This document shows positions 36,520 through 48,480 of a DNA stretch of 64,000 nt, in pieces; position 1 is the first letter of the stretch, and the number at the start of each line of letters is the position of its first letter. The stretch covers positions 25,642,002-25,706,001 of the forward strand of contig NC_073693.1 of NCBI RefSeq assembly GCF_029784155.1, given 5' to 3'. Source of the DNA: Uranotaenia lowii (taxonomy: Eukaryota; Arthropoda; Insecta; Diptera; Culicidae). Both the position numbers and the translations under genes were made by a program. The notes below the pieces were generated by a model that was not told where the DNA came from, searched no databases, and was given only the letters and a program-made list of their open reading frames with translations.

Positions 36520-38800
36520 GAAAATATTTTAACAATCTAAGGTAACATTCTTGAAACTTTTAAACAACTTTTACAAACCTTCAGGAAATATACTTCCATG
36601 AACAATTTTCAGACTTTGTTCGGATTTGTAGTTAAAAACAATTAACAGATTAGTTTTTTGTTAAAACTTTATTGTACTTTTAGTAATTTTTTTAACATTT
36701 TTTCAAAACCTTTCGAAGATAATTTTCAGACAAGGTTTTAATAAATTTTATGAAATTTCAAAGTATTTTTCTGTTAGGTTTATAGCAATTTTTGAAAATA
36801 TTCCAATAAGTTTTCAATAAACTGTCGAAAAACTACAAATACTTTTCAGATAACTTTTACAAAGATTGAAGAGAGATATTGAAAAATTTTCAACAAATTT
36901 TTGGTCACTTACTGAAAATAATCCGGAAATTTAATAGAGATACTATAAAACTTCAGAAATTTTCCAAACAAGTTTAACATCTACACAAAAATTAACTTAA
37001 AATAGATTTTGAAAAACCCTTCTTCAAAATATCAAGACAAAATTTTAAATACTTTGCATTTAGTCATTTGAAACCTTCAAAAAATCACAAAGAATTTTCA
37101 AATATTTTTCAAAAAACCACTCAAGCCTTTATGTTGAATATTTTTGCGCAATTTCAAGACAAGTTTTTGACAGCTTCCATGCAATCTAAAATAATTTTTA
37201 ATTCAATTTTTAAACATTTTTAAAAGACGATTTTCAGATCAGTTTTTTTATTTCATCAAATTTCTGAGTAGTTTCCTGTTACTTTTAAAACATTTTTCAA
37301 AAGCAGTCCAATAAGTTTTCAATTAATTGTCGAAAAACTACAAATACTTTTCAGATAACATTGAAAAAGATTAAAGAGAGATATAAGATAAATTTCAACA
37401 AATTTTTGGTCACTTCCAAAAAAAAATCCAGTGATTCAAAAAAGATTAAAAAAATATTCTGAAATTTCCAAACAGTTTTAACAGTTGACTGACATTTTTT
37501 TCTGAAGCATAAAAAATACCTAAAAAAATCTACACAAAATTTAACTTTAAAAATAGCCTTTGATGAAACCTTCTTGAAAATATCTGAACACAATTTATAT
37601 CACTTTTCATTCAGTTATCTGGAACGTTTAAAAAATCACATAGAATTTTTAAAGATTTTTCAAAAAACCATTCAAGACATTATGTTGAATGTTTCCGCGC
37701 AATTTTAAGGCAAGTTTTAGACAGTTTTCATGCAATCCATAACATTTTTCATACCATTTTAAAAATCTGGCTTGAACATATAACTTTATGTTTAAGACAA
37801 ACTTGATACACACTTCAATTGAAAATTTGACGAAACATTAAATATCAAGATAAACGTCCATTAAAAATGCAAAGCTCACGAAATTAAAAATAAAATTAAC
37901 TCAAACAATTTTAAGAAAAAATAAAATATGCTTACCTTAATGAACATTTTTACTTACAAATTTAAACAATTTTCTGAAAATCTTTATAAAATGTTCTTGA
38001 ATTTGAAAATTTTATAACAACTTATGGCAACGTTTTTGGAACTTTCAAACATCTTTCATGAATTTTCAGGAATTCAACTTCCAGGAACAATTTTTTTTTT
38101 TTTGTATTATTTATAAAAAAAATTGTCTATTTTCTGTCCATTTCGTACACATTTTAACGACAATTTTCAAACCATTTTTTATGTCAAAATTTCTTGAAAT
38201 TTGGATTAATTTTCTGTCATTTTCAAACAATTTTCGGAAATGTTCGAATAAAATTTTTAATTAATTATTGAAAAACTACAAACACTTTTAAGACAACTAA
38301 CAGAAAGATTTAAGGGAGTTTAAAGATAATTGTTAACAATTTTTGTCATTTCCTGGAAAAAATCGGAAATATTTTAGAAAAAATTAAAAATTTGAGAAAG
38401 CTACAAAACAGTTTTCATATTTGAATGATACTTGTTTTCCAGAAACTGTAAGAAATAAATTTTACACAAAATTTCACAAAAACTCAATTTTTGAATTAAC
38501 TTTCGTAAAAAAAATATCCCGAATATATTGAAAAAAAAATTGCATACAGTTAATTGAAACCTAAAAAAATCACAAATAGTTTTCAGAGAGTTTTTAAAAC
38601 CAGTCAAGATTAAATTTTGAATATTTCCACGCAATCTCACGACATTTTTCATATAAACTCAAACATTTTTCAAATGATTGATATGAATCTGGCTTGAAAT
38701 TTGAAATCATTTTTAAGACAAACTTAGAGCATATTTTAATTGAAAATAAGACGAAGCATTAAAATCAAGATAAACGTCCAATGAATATTCCAAGCTCAAT
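36520..38800 (+). repeat. degenerate AT-rich higher-order repeat
   Basis: Words such as TTTTCAGA, AACAATTTTCAG and GTCGAAAAACTACAAA recur. A block beginning AACTACAAATACTTTTCAG occurs near 36830, again near 37336 and, more diverged, near 38273 and 41030. A second block containing AAGATAAACGTCCA occurs near 37850 and 38770. This indicates old tandem duplications of about 0.5 and 0.92 kb. No coding signal. Confidence 0.7.
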
Positions 38801-39320
38801 TTTGCAATTCATAAATAGGAAAAGTTTCATTCCAGAGAAGAATATTTAGACTGATTTGTTCTGGATTTTGGACAAATTCTCTATAAAAAATTTCCTAAAC
38901 AAACGCAGACAGGCTCAGTACTCAATCTTATTGAATGAATTTAACATTTAAACAAAGCAAAAAGTTAAACAGATTTTCTGAATTTTCATAATTTTATGAA
39001 TGTCCTGAACCATTTGCATTATTGGATTTTTGTTTTCCTATATTTAAAATCATCAGGGATTTGAATCTGAAAAAATTATAATTTTCTGATCTTGAGACTC
39101 AATTATTAATAATTTTCTGAAATTTTCCTTTTATCCTCGGATCGTTCAGATTCTTCTGTCCGGAATCTTTTCAATTTTTTATTTCACCTTAGTGCTCGAA
39201 AAAATTTAAAATTAAATAAAATTCTACTTTGACTCTTCTCATTAAAAAACATTAAGAAGGTTTTTGAAATTCGTAAATATGTTGAATTCTATCTACAAAT
39301 TGTTTAAAGTATTCAGGATC
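38801..39320. other. AT-rich DNA, no gene seen
   Basis: Transition from degenerate AT repeats to the 11-bp array. No features recognised. Confidence 0.4.
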
Positions 39321-40370
39321 TGTAATTTAAGTCTTAAAGAAGTCTTCCTTAGGTCTTCCAGAAGTCTCCTATAAATCTTCAATAGGTCTTCTTCAAATCT
39401 TCAAAAAAGTTTATTTAAGTCTTGTAGAAGTTTTTTTTGAGTCTTCTTGGAATCTTTGAAAAGTTTTCTTGAAATCTTAAAAAAATCTTCTTCAAATATT
39501 ATGAAATTTTCTAGTAGACTTCTTAGTCAATTCTAGAAGACTTTTAAAAGACAGAAGTCTTTTAAAAGACTTCTAAAAGACTTCTAGAAGACTTCTAGAA
39601 GACTTCTAGAAGACTTCTAGAAGACTTCTAGAAGACTTCTAGAAGACTTCTAGAAGACTTCTAGAAGACTTCTAGAAGACTTCTCAAAGACTTCTAGAAG
39701 ACTTCTAGAAGACTTTTAGAAGACTTCTAGAAGACTTCTAGAAGACTTCTAGAAGCCTTCTAGAAGACTTCTAGAAGACTTCTAGAAGACTTCTTAAAGA
39801 CTTCTAGAAGACTTCTTAAAGACTTCTAGAAGACTTCTAGAAGACCTCTAGAAGACTTCTAGAAGACTACTAGAAGTTTTCTAAAAGTCTTCTAGAAGTC
39901 TTCTAGAAGTCTTCTAAAGCTATCTGAAAGACTTCTAGAAGTGTTCTAGAAGTCTTCTAGAGGTCTTTTAGAAGTAATCAAGAAGTCTTTCAGAAGTCTT
40001 CTAGAAGTCTTTTGGAAGTCTTCTAAAAACCTTCCAGAAGACTTCCATAAGACTTAAAGAAGACTTCTCAAAGATTTCAAGAAGACTTCAAAGAAAACTT
40101 CTACATGACTTCTTCAAAACTTTTTGAAGACTTGAAGAAGATTTATTGAAGATTTCTAAAGGGCTTCTAGATGTCTTAAGAAAGACTTCTTGAAGCCTTT
40201 AATTCTAGAAATCTTGTAGAAGTCTTGTATAAGTATTGTAGAAGTCTTCAAGAAGTCTTATAGAAGCCCTCTTAAAGTCTTTAACAACTCTTCTAGAAGT
40301 CTTCTAGAAGTCTTCTATAGTCTTCTAGAAGACTTCTAGAAGCCTTTATAATGTATTCTGAGGTCATCTT
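39321..40370. repeat. 11-bp array E, unit AGAAGACTTCT
   Basis: Tandem 11-bp units, cleanest at about 39570-39870. The unit is nearly self-complementary (AGAAG, central base, CTTCT). Left of about 39870 the central base is mostly A and right of it mostly T, meaning the array switches strand. About two dozen TTCTAGAA dyads occur. The flanks decay into CTTCAAGAAG-type words. Confidence 0.92.
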
Positions 40371-41480
40371 GAAGCTTTGCTAAAGTGTTTTGAAAGGGTA
40401 TAAAAGTTTTCCAGAATTCTTCAAGGCTGTAAGTTGTTAATCTTTCATCCTTTCAAAAGTAATTAAAAGTATTCTAGAAGTTATATCAAAGTTTTATATA
40501 AAAGTCAAAAAAATTCAAGTCATTTTTTAGAATAAAAAAACCATGATTTCAATTTAAACTTTCATCATACATTTTCAAGTTATTTCTAACAATTTCAGAA
40601 CAATTGTCAGAAATTCTTCAAAATTTTGTTATAGTTCAAACCTTAAAAAAATACAAGCAATTTATTCCAAAAAATAAAATTTTCTAAATTTAAAAAGTTA
40701 TATTTGAAACAATTTTTAGAATTCACTTATGAAATTTTTCTGAATTTTGAAAATATTTTTTCAATATAAAGTAACGCTTTTGAAACATTCAAACAACTAT
40801 CATAACTTTTCAGAAATTTTATTTCCAGAAACAACGTTCAGACTTTATAAAGACTATTTTTAGACCAGTTTTATCAAAATTTCATTAAAATTAAAAGCTA
40901 TTTTTTATCAAATTTTAAAGAAAATATTCAGACTAATTTTTTATTAAAATTCTTAACATTATTGAGTGATTTTTTGTAAATTTTGTTTATGTTAACGAAA
41001 ATATTCCAGTTAGTTGTAAATTAATTGTCGAAAAAAGTCATTTCCTTTTCAGAAAACTAACAGAATGTTTCAACAGAGAGATTCAAAGTTATTTTGATCC
41101 ATTTTTTGGTTATTTCCTGAAAAAAACTACGAAATTTCTAGGAGTCCTCTAAAATTCTTCGGAAAGTTTTCAAGAAGTCTTCTAGAAGTCTTCTAGAAAT
41201 CTTCTTGAAGTCTTCTTGAAGTCTTCTAGAATTCTTCTAGATTCTAGACGACTTTTTAAGTCTTCAAGCCCTCAATTCAACTTTCAGAAGTTTTCTAAAA
41301 GTCGTTCGAATCTTCCAAAATAAGTAACAGCATTAAGCAGTCTTTGAAAATCTCCTGCATTTTTTTCAAGTACTATTTGATGGCTTCTAGAAATCTTTTC
41401 TTCGTATTTTTTAAGTTTTGTGAAAGTCTACATCATGTTTCAAAGATGTTTTCAAACGTCTACTACTAGTTAAATCTTCC
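40371..41480. repeat. degenerate AT-rich repeat with 11-bp remnants
   Basis: Diverged copies of the TTTTCAGA and AACTACAAA higher-order block, plus a short patch of AGAAGTCTTCT units at about 41150-41240. No gene seen. Confidence 0.55.
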
Positions 41481-42180
41481 ATATTTAAATGTTTTTCAAA
41501 GGCTTCTTAAGTAGGGAATGCGTTATATATTGAAGGCGATCCTAGTTTTGTATACCGTTCAATTGCGACCATACTTGCCGTTTTTTTCCACGAACTGTAA
41601 CAATATTTGTTTTACATAACATGTTAACTTCAACAAAACATAAAATCTAGATCTCTGTTTTGGGAAAATATTTTTCAAAACTTTACTTTTCGATTAATAG
41701 ACTGCCAGTAATCATCAAAACTTTAAGTTAAAAGAAGTTTTCTATAAATTTCGCGGAAGTTTACAAAGTCAACAAATAGTTTTAAATTCTGAATCTTCTT
41801 AACCATGGGTTGCCAAAATTTTCACCAAATATGCCTTATTTTTAAGGTAGCAGACAGCAGAAACTGATTTTTTTTTTGAAAATTTTGCATTATGGATCCG
41901 CCAGTGGGCTCTTTATGTGCATCGGAAAAAAAAATCGGGGGTCTTTAAAATCAAAACTTATTTGGCCTGCGGGCTGTAAGTATTTTGGGCCTCAAAGACC
42001 CCTGAATATATTTTTAAAAAATCCCTCAATGTACATACAAAGCGCACTTGTGAATCAATTATTCGTAATTTTCATAAAGAAATTCAGTTTTTGTTGTCTG
42101 CTCGCTTCAAAATAAGGCAATTTTGATTAATTTCTTGGCCAAACATTTCAAACATTTTTTCAAATTCTAAATAACTAGAT
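41481..42180. other. AT-rich unique DNA, no gene seen
   Basis: AT-rich DNA with a small GC-richer stretch near 41890-42010. A 79-codon frame at 41876-42115 has no recognisable features. Confidence 0.4.
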
Positions 42181-42430
42181 TTTTAATATTCTAATGCTTC
42201 TGAATTCTATCACCTCACTGCCAACGTCATTCAAATCAAAACGACAAAAACCGTAGTCTCCCTGCTTTCAACGCGAAAACCTTCAATTAAAGTCAGTATT
42301 CTTGATTTGTTTCTTTTCATTCAACCTTCAGTCAAGCTGTCCGGGGCTCGCATTGTCGAATTTCCCAGTCGAAACCACAAAACAGACAAAAACGACTGCC
42401 GAGATCATTTTTCATGTCAATTAGAGAGCG

Positions 42431-42456
42431 AGTCGTCGTCGTCGTCTTCGTCGTCT
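42431..42456. repeat. (GTC)n microsatellite
   Basis: Interrupted GTC/TCG trinucleotide tract in unique DNA. Confidence 0.7.
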
Positions 42457-43093
42457 GACGATCCCTGGCGATAAATTAACCCGATCATTTCCCCCAGTTT
42501 CCACGAGTTTCCGCGAGTATCTTCGCTTGTTTGCTCCCCAGGATTTCTAGTGGTTCATCAATCACCGAACCCTTTTTCTGGGAGCCGTGTAGGTTCGCAT
42601 TACCAATAACAATCTCTGTTTTCGCAGAAGAAGACGTAAAGAATCGAAAAATCCATCACAAACATAAAGCCACCCGTTGTTCTCGACTTCGTTCACGTTT
42701 TTGAGAGTGGGGGGAAGGACCTCCCGAAAAGCGTATCAATCAAGTCGAGCCTATTTTCATGGTCTGCAATTGTCGAGGATATTTCAATTGCTTTTATTTG
42801 GTTGTAATCAGATTACAATTTCCCGTTGTCGGGAGCCTAGGCTGCCTCAACCAATTCACGTTATTTGATCTCGACCCACCAACTTTGCCATCGTTAAGTG
42901 GAATAATCTGTCGGATGGGCCGCCACTTCTTTGGGGCTTTTGGGACCTGAAGTGCGATTCAATTTTCTTTCCGAAATCAACCCAGGTGACTTAATTAGTA
43001 TTGCTCGGTTAAATTTTCTCCGGGAGTTGACCAGAATCGGATTTAATTACAAACGAAATTATCCTCAGCTATTTTGCTACTGAATACATGGTG

Positions 43094-43107
43094 GTAAGGG
43101 GGGATGA
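43094..43107 (+). promoter_or_regulatory. G6 motif, GTAAGGGGGGATGA
   Basis: Exact match, GTAA subtype, isolated by more than 8 kb from its nearest neighbours. Confidence 0.55.
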
Positions 43108-45080
43108 TTTTCCTATATGTGTATGTGTGCGGCCGAAATCCAATCTTTCACCCGGAGGATGTTCGGTCAAATGAAATCGAAATTATAATTGAAAACTGTA
43201 TCAATTATTCCTGTACCGGGCCGGTTGTCCTCCCTTTCAATTGGATTTTTGCGAAAATTGAACAAATTAGAAGCCTTCGTCGTTGTTTTGTCCCGTGCCT
43301 AAGTGAAAGTCTGAAATCCCTCGGACCCGGGAAAACTATTCCGATAATTATGCGTTTGTGTTTGGTTGCTTCCGAAGACCAATTTATTACCCGATTGTGA
43401 TTGCGAAACGCTTTCGGAGGGCTGGGAGTGGGAAATGGTGGCTCCGATCATAATTGACAGCCGGATGGGTGATATTCAATTTATTTGCAGTCTCCGGGGC
43501 CACGCTTTTTCACATTCACAGAGGGACAACTTCCGATTCCAGGGCGAGGGCTTACCGGGGAACTAGAATCAAATGCAATTCGATGTGTTCCCAAATGAGC
43601 GTAAACCACAGAACGGGAAATGAATTGAATTTTCCTAGAGCCTGAGCCGAGTGAGGCCGTCCATTAGGGGAAAGTTTTGTAATCATATGATGACCAGAAC
43701 ACAAAGTATGGGGCTTCATTTTGTGGCATGACATTTTGACAGGTTTGAGCCTGGATTCATTTGTAATCATTTTTTATGGATGAAGTGGACCATGCTTAGA
43801 TTGGATCAGCCAAATTTGATTTCATGAATAAATAGTTCAAATTCCTGTAATTGAATGACGGTCATCTGAGTCAAAATTTTGTTATTTTCAGGTTAACATG
43901 ACATTAACAAGATTCTAAAAATTATTTTTTTCTATTTTCATTCCAGGTGAGTTAAAATTGAATTAGTTTCCACCAGAACACCCCCTAAATCCGTAAGTAG
44001 TCCTAAAACCAACAGAACGAGACTGAAGCGACAAATAAAAAACTTAAAATCAACTTTATCGGAAGGCACCGAACCAGAGCCCAAAGAAAGTCATTAAAAG
44101 GCGCGTCTGAAGCCACCATTAATTGAGTGACTAAGCCGGGGCTAAACCTTCTTGAGCTCCGTTCCCGAGACAATTCAACTATGTTGGGCCAAATCTTCGC
44201 CGGTCACGCGAATCCTCACATACACCTAACCAAAAGACATACATTCAGTGGGGAAACTTTCCCGTTTCTGGGCTCCGAGAACGAGACAATCCAAGTCGGA
44301 TAAAAGCTTTTAAGTCCGATTCCCCACCAATTCGTTCGGGGAACCCACTCTAAAGTGGAAAGCAGCGGAAAAACCCCTAACCAAACAATTCAATTGAGTG
44401 TGACTTTGCTTTTGTCTTCAGCACGCCTCTCGAATGAAATAGAATGTAGAAAAAAAGACACAGCTAGCTCCAGGGAAAAGGTTAATTCCGACTTGAAACG
44501 CTATTATTGTGGCATTTCCGTGTGTGTGCTCCCAAAATGGCCCTTTTTGCTGCCACATTTTCCTCCAAAACCTCCACTTTACCCAAGAAAAACAATAAAT
44601 ATCAGAAAAACAAGATCTTAAGAGTGGCTTTTCCCCCAAAATGTTGAGGAAAGTAGCTTGTGTGCTTCCCCATCTTTTGGAGGGACACTGTATGCAAATT
44701 TTGATATTTATTAACACATTCGTTATCCGGTCCAGCAGCTTACACCGGAAGCTGCAAGGTTCTAACTGTGGAAAATCCGTCCTTTTCCGTGCGTTGTGTG
44801 ACCACCGATGGTATTGTTGTGGGTTTTGTTTTGCGACGGTTTGAAATCAACAAAACCGGGATGAAAGGGATTTTTAAGAAAGGATTAGCTGATTTAAATG
44901 GAAGGTTTGGGTTTATTTTAAGCTTGATTTAAGAGGAATAATTGTTGAAGTTTGGACAAGTTCAAGAAATAATGATCTTTTTTATCCTTATTTTTGAAAC
45001 CATTATACACACATTGGTGATCAAGGATTCAAATATCTAATTGACTTAAAAATACAGGGTCATTTTTATTTTCAAACTAT

Positions 45081-47120
45081 TTTAGCTTTTTAATATGCTG
45101 CTGCCTGCAAGGCCTGAAAGGCTTCTGGAAGTCTTAAAGAAGTCTTCTGGAAGTCTTCTATAAGTCTTCTGAAAGTCTTCTGAAAGTCTTCTGGAAGTCT
45201 TCTGAAAGTCTTCTGGGAGTCTTCTGAAAGCCTTGTGGAAGTCTTCTGGAAGGCTTCTTGAAGGCTTCTTGAAGGCTTCTGGAAGGCTTCTGGAAGGCTT
45301 CTGGAAGGCTTCTGAAAGGCTTCTGGAAGGCTTCTGAAAGGCTTCTGGAAGGCTTCTGAAAGGCTTCTGAAAGGCTTCTGGAAGGCTTCTGGAAGGCTTC
45401 TGGAAGTCTTCTGGAAGTCTTCTGGAAGTCTTCTGGAAGTCTTCTGAAAGTCTTCTGGAAGGATTCTGGAAGTCTTCTGAAAGTCTTTTGGAAGTCTTCT
45501 GGAAGGCTTCTGGAAGGCTTCTAGAAGATTTCTGGAAGTTTTCTGGAAGTCTTCTGGAAGTCTTCTGGAAGTCAGCTGGAAGTCTTCTGGAAGCCTTCTG
45601 AAAGCCTTCTGGAAGTCTTCTGAAAGTCTTCTGGAAGTCTACTGAAAGTATTCTGGAAGTCTTCTGAAAGCCTTCTGGAAGTCTTCTGAAAGTCTTGTGG
45701 AAGTCTTCTGGAAGGCTTCTGAAAGTCTTGTGGAAGTCTTCTGGAAGGCTTCTGGAAGGCTTTTGGAAGGCTTCTGGAAGGCTTCTGGAAGGCTTCTGGA
45801 AGGCTTCTGGAAGGCTTCTGGAAGGCTTCTGGAAGGCTTCTGGAAGGCTTCTGGAAGGCTTCTGGAAGATTTCTGGAAGGCTTCTGGAAGGCTTCTAAAG
45901 GCTTCTGGAAGTCTTTTGGATGATTCCTGGAAGACTTCTAGAAGACTTCTATAAGACTTCTGGAAGTCTTCTAGGAATTTTTTTTGAAGCTTCTGGAAGT
46001 CTTCTGGAAGGCTTCTGAAAGGCTTCTAGAAGGCTTCTGGAAGGCTTCTGGAAGGCTTCTGGAAGGCTTCTGGAAGGCTTCTGGAAGGCTTCTGGAAGGC
46101 TTCTGAAAGGCTTTTGAAAGGCTTCTGGAAGGATTCTGAAAGGCTTCTGGAAGGCTTCTGAAATGATTCTGGAAGGCTTCTGGAAGTCAGCTGGAAGTCT
46201 TCTGGAAGTCTTCTGAAAGCCTTCTGGAAGCTTTCTGAAAGTCTTCTGGAAGTCTTCTGAAAGTCTTCTGGAAGTCTTCTGAAAGCCTTCTGGAAGTCTT
46301 CTGAAAGTCTTGTGGAAGTCTTCTGGAAGGCTTCTGGAAGTCTTCTGGAAGGCTTCTGGAAGTTTTCTGGAAGATTTCTGGAAGGCTTCTGGAAGGCTTC
46401 TGGAAGGCTTCTGGAAGGCTTCTGGAAGTCTTCTGGATGATTCCTGGAAGACTTCTAAAAGACTTCTATAAGGTTTCTGGAAGTCTTCTGGAAAACTTCT
46501 GAAAGGCTTCTAGAAGGCTTCTGGAAGGCTTTTGGAAGGCTTCTGGAAGGCTTCCAGAAGCCTTCTAGAAGAATTTTAGAAGTTTTCCAGAAGACTTCCA
46601 GAAGCTTCAAAAAAAAATTCTGGAAGACTTCCAGAAACCTTATAGACTTCTATAGAAGGCTTCTGGAAGGCTTCTGGAAGGCTTCTGGAAGGCTTCTGGA
46701 AGGCTTCTGAAAGGCTTCTGGAAGGCCTCTGGAAGGTTTCTGGAATGCTTCTGGAAAGCTTCTGGAAGGTTTCTGGGAGGCTTTTGAAAGTCTTCTGGAA
46801 GTCTTCTGGAAGTCTTTTAGAAGTCTTCTGAAAGATTTCTGGAAAACTTCTGGAAGACTTCAGGAAGACTTCTGGAAGACTTCTTGGAGTCTCCTGGAAG
46901 TCTTTCGAAAGTTTCCTGGAGTATTTTTTAAAGGCTTCTGAATGTCTCCCGGAAATCTTTTGGAAGTCTTCTATAAGTCTTCTAGGTGTCTTTTGGAAGT
47001 TTTTTTGAATTCTCCTGGAAATCTTCTGGAATGCTTTTGGAATTCTTCTGGAAGTCTTCTGGAAATCTTCTGGAAGTCTTTTGAAAGTCTTCTAAAAGTC
47101 TTTAAGATGACTTGTTAAAG
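45081..47120 (+). repeat. 11-bp array F, unit AGGCTTCTGGA / AGTCTTCTGGA
   Basis: About 180 units of an 11-bp repeat. Blocks with the GGCTTCTGGAA form alternate with blocks of the GTCTTCTGGAA and CTTCTGAAAG forms, giving higher-order structure. A local inversion at about 46550-46660 is flanked by a 31-bp palindrome at 46535-46565. It is the same basic unit as array E (CTTCTRGAAGN) with G replacing A. Confidence 0.95.
46535..46565. repeat. 31-bp perfect palindrome at array strand switch
   Basis: Fifteen-base arms around a single central G. The left arm reads GAAGGCTTCTGGAAG, and the right arm is its exact complement. It marks the point where the 11-bp unit changes strand. Confidence 0.8.
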
Positions 47121-48480
47121 TCTTTCATTAGTTTTTAAGGTGTCTTCAAGAAATCATCAAAATGCCTCTCAAAACTCATCAAATAGTTTTCAAAAGTTTT
47201 GATTTTGTAATTTTTGCCAATACTATCTTAAAATATTGATTTTCGTTCCCGATAAAGGCTCAATTCCTAAGCAATTTGCCCTGAAGTTGAAAAACATGCT
47301 CCCCGAAAAACTTTAGCCCCGGTGAGTATCGATTCCATTACATCATAACGGTGCCCCTGGGAGCGCCCGCAACTTTTCCGGCACCTTGGCGCGATAGGAG
47401 AAGCACAGCAATCAAAAGCAATGACCTGGAAAAAATCCGGTGGAAGAAACTTCTTCAGGAACCTCCCCATCCCCCTTTCGATATTATTGCAGCTTCAGGA
47501 AAATTTATTAACTTCATTGGAACAAGACGAAAACAAGATAATAAATTATCGCAACTTTGGTCCACACATCATCCAACAGCATCGTCCTCAGACTTCCGGC
47601 CAGCCACTCTTCGGTGCGGTTGGCGCCTTCACGAAAGTTGTCTTGCACCCCCGCCTCTTGGAACCCTCAAACCCTCAATGGTGCTCTGCTCCAGGAAATT
47701 CCAACTTCTGCAATCGAACTTTGAGGTGTTCGAATCACGTGGGATTCCGTGTGTGTTTGATGGGTGGTAAAAAAAAACAGAGAAAAAACTTGGCGAGAAG
47801 AACTACCTGTTGTTTTTTTTCTCATCCCTGTTATTGCTCAAGTGGCTTGAAGCTAAAGATTACACTTTGATGGTACCTACCTTTTTGGACGAGAAAACGT
47901 CACAATCTGAAGAAGTTGAAGAAGGGTGGTAAAATACTTGGCCTGGCTCGGCCTGAGTTGTTGGGTTTTTCCCGAAATGGAATTAGGATAATTTTATTAC
48001 CATCGAACCACCTCGTTTGGGGAGCACTTACCTATATCTAGAGATCCGGATGAAGAAGCTGAAAATGGCGGCTGGCTCGAATCAACGAAACGAAAAAGGC
48101 ATGAAATTGACTAAAGCGTCCCACCGAAACTTCAACTGAACTCAAACCGAACCGGGGTGATGAGTCCCCAGGTTTCGAAAGACGGCGACCACCACCACCA
48201 TCATTTGACTTGTCGGCTCTTTTCCGGAAGGTTTACTACATTCCCGGCCGAGGCAAACTATACCTATCGAACGGTTTCTCCGCCCGGCCATTTCGGGAGT
48301 GATTCAATCCTAATCAAATCCAATTACCAATGAAAATGGATATTCGAGAAGTTTGCCCCGGAATGGATCAATAAATCACAGTCTGCTTCCCGTTTTTTTT
48401 TGCCTCTAGGAGCAGGATGAGGATGTTTGGTGTATGATGAATCTTGAATAAAAGGTTTTGGTGAATTTTAAAAGTGAGAA
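47121..48480. other. unique GC-richer island
   Basis: Unique DNA. Two overlapping plus-strand frames of about 140-149 codons (47351-47770 and 47421-47870) have no recognisable domain. A five-G near-match to the G6 word lies on the minus strand at 47467-47479. Confidence 0.5.

Larger units (their letters stand above)
42181..45080. other. unique GC-richer island
   Basis: Unique sequence with a GTC-trinucleotide tract at 42431-42456 and one G6 word at 43094. Frames of 60-100 codons on both strands lack domains. No gene recognised. Confidence 0.5.

Noticed and set aside
45695..45954. Trp-Lys-Ala-Ser-Gly-Arg-Leu-Leu-Glu repeats in overlapping frames
   Set aside because: 11-bp array translated; the 11-base period cycles through all three frames, so there is no selection for a protein.
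47467..47479. G6 motif, minus strand
   Set aside because: Only five G; GAAAGGGGGATGG is a near-match, not counted.
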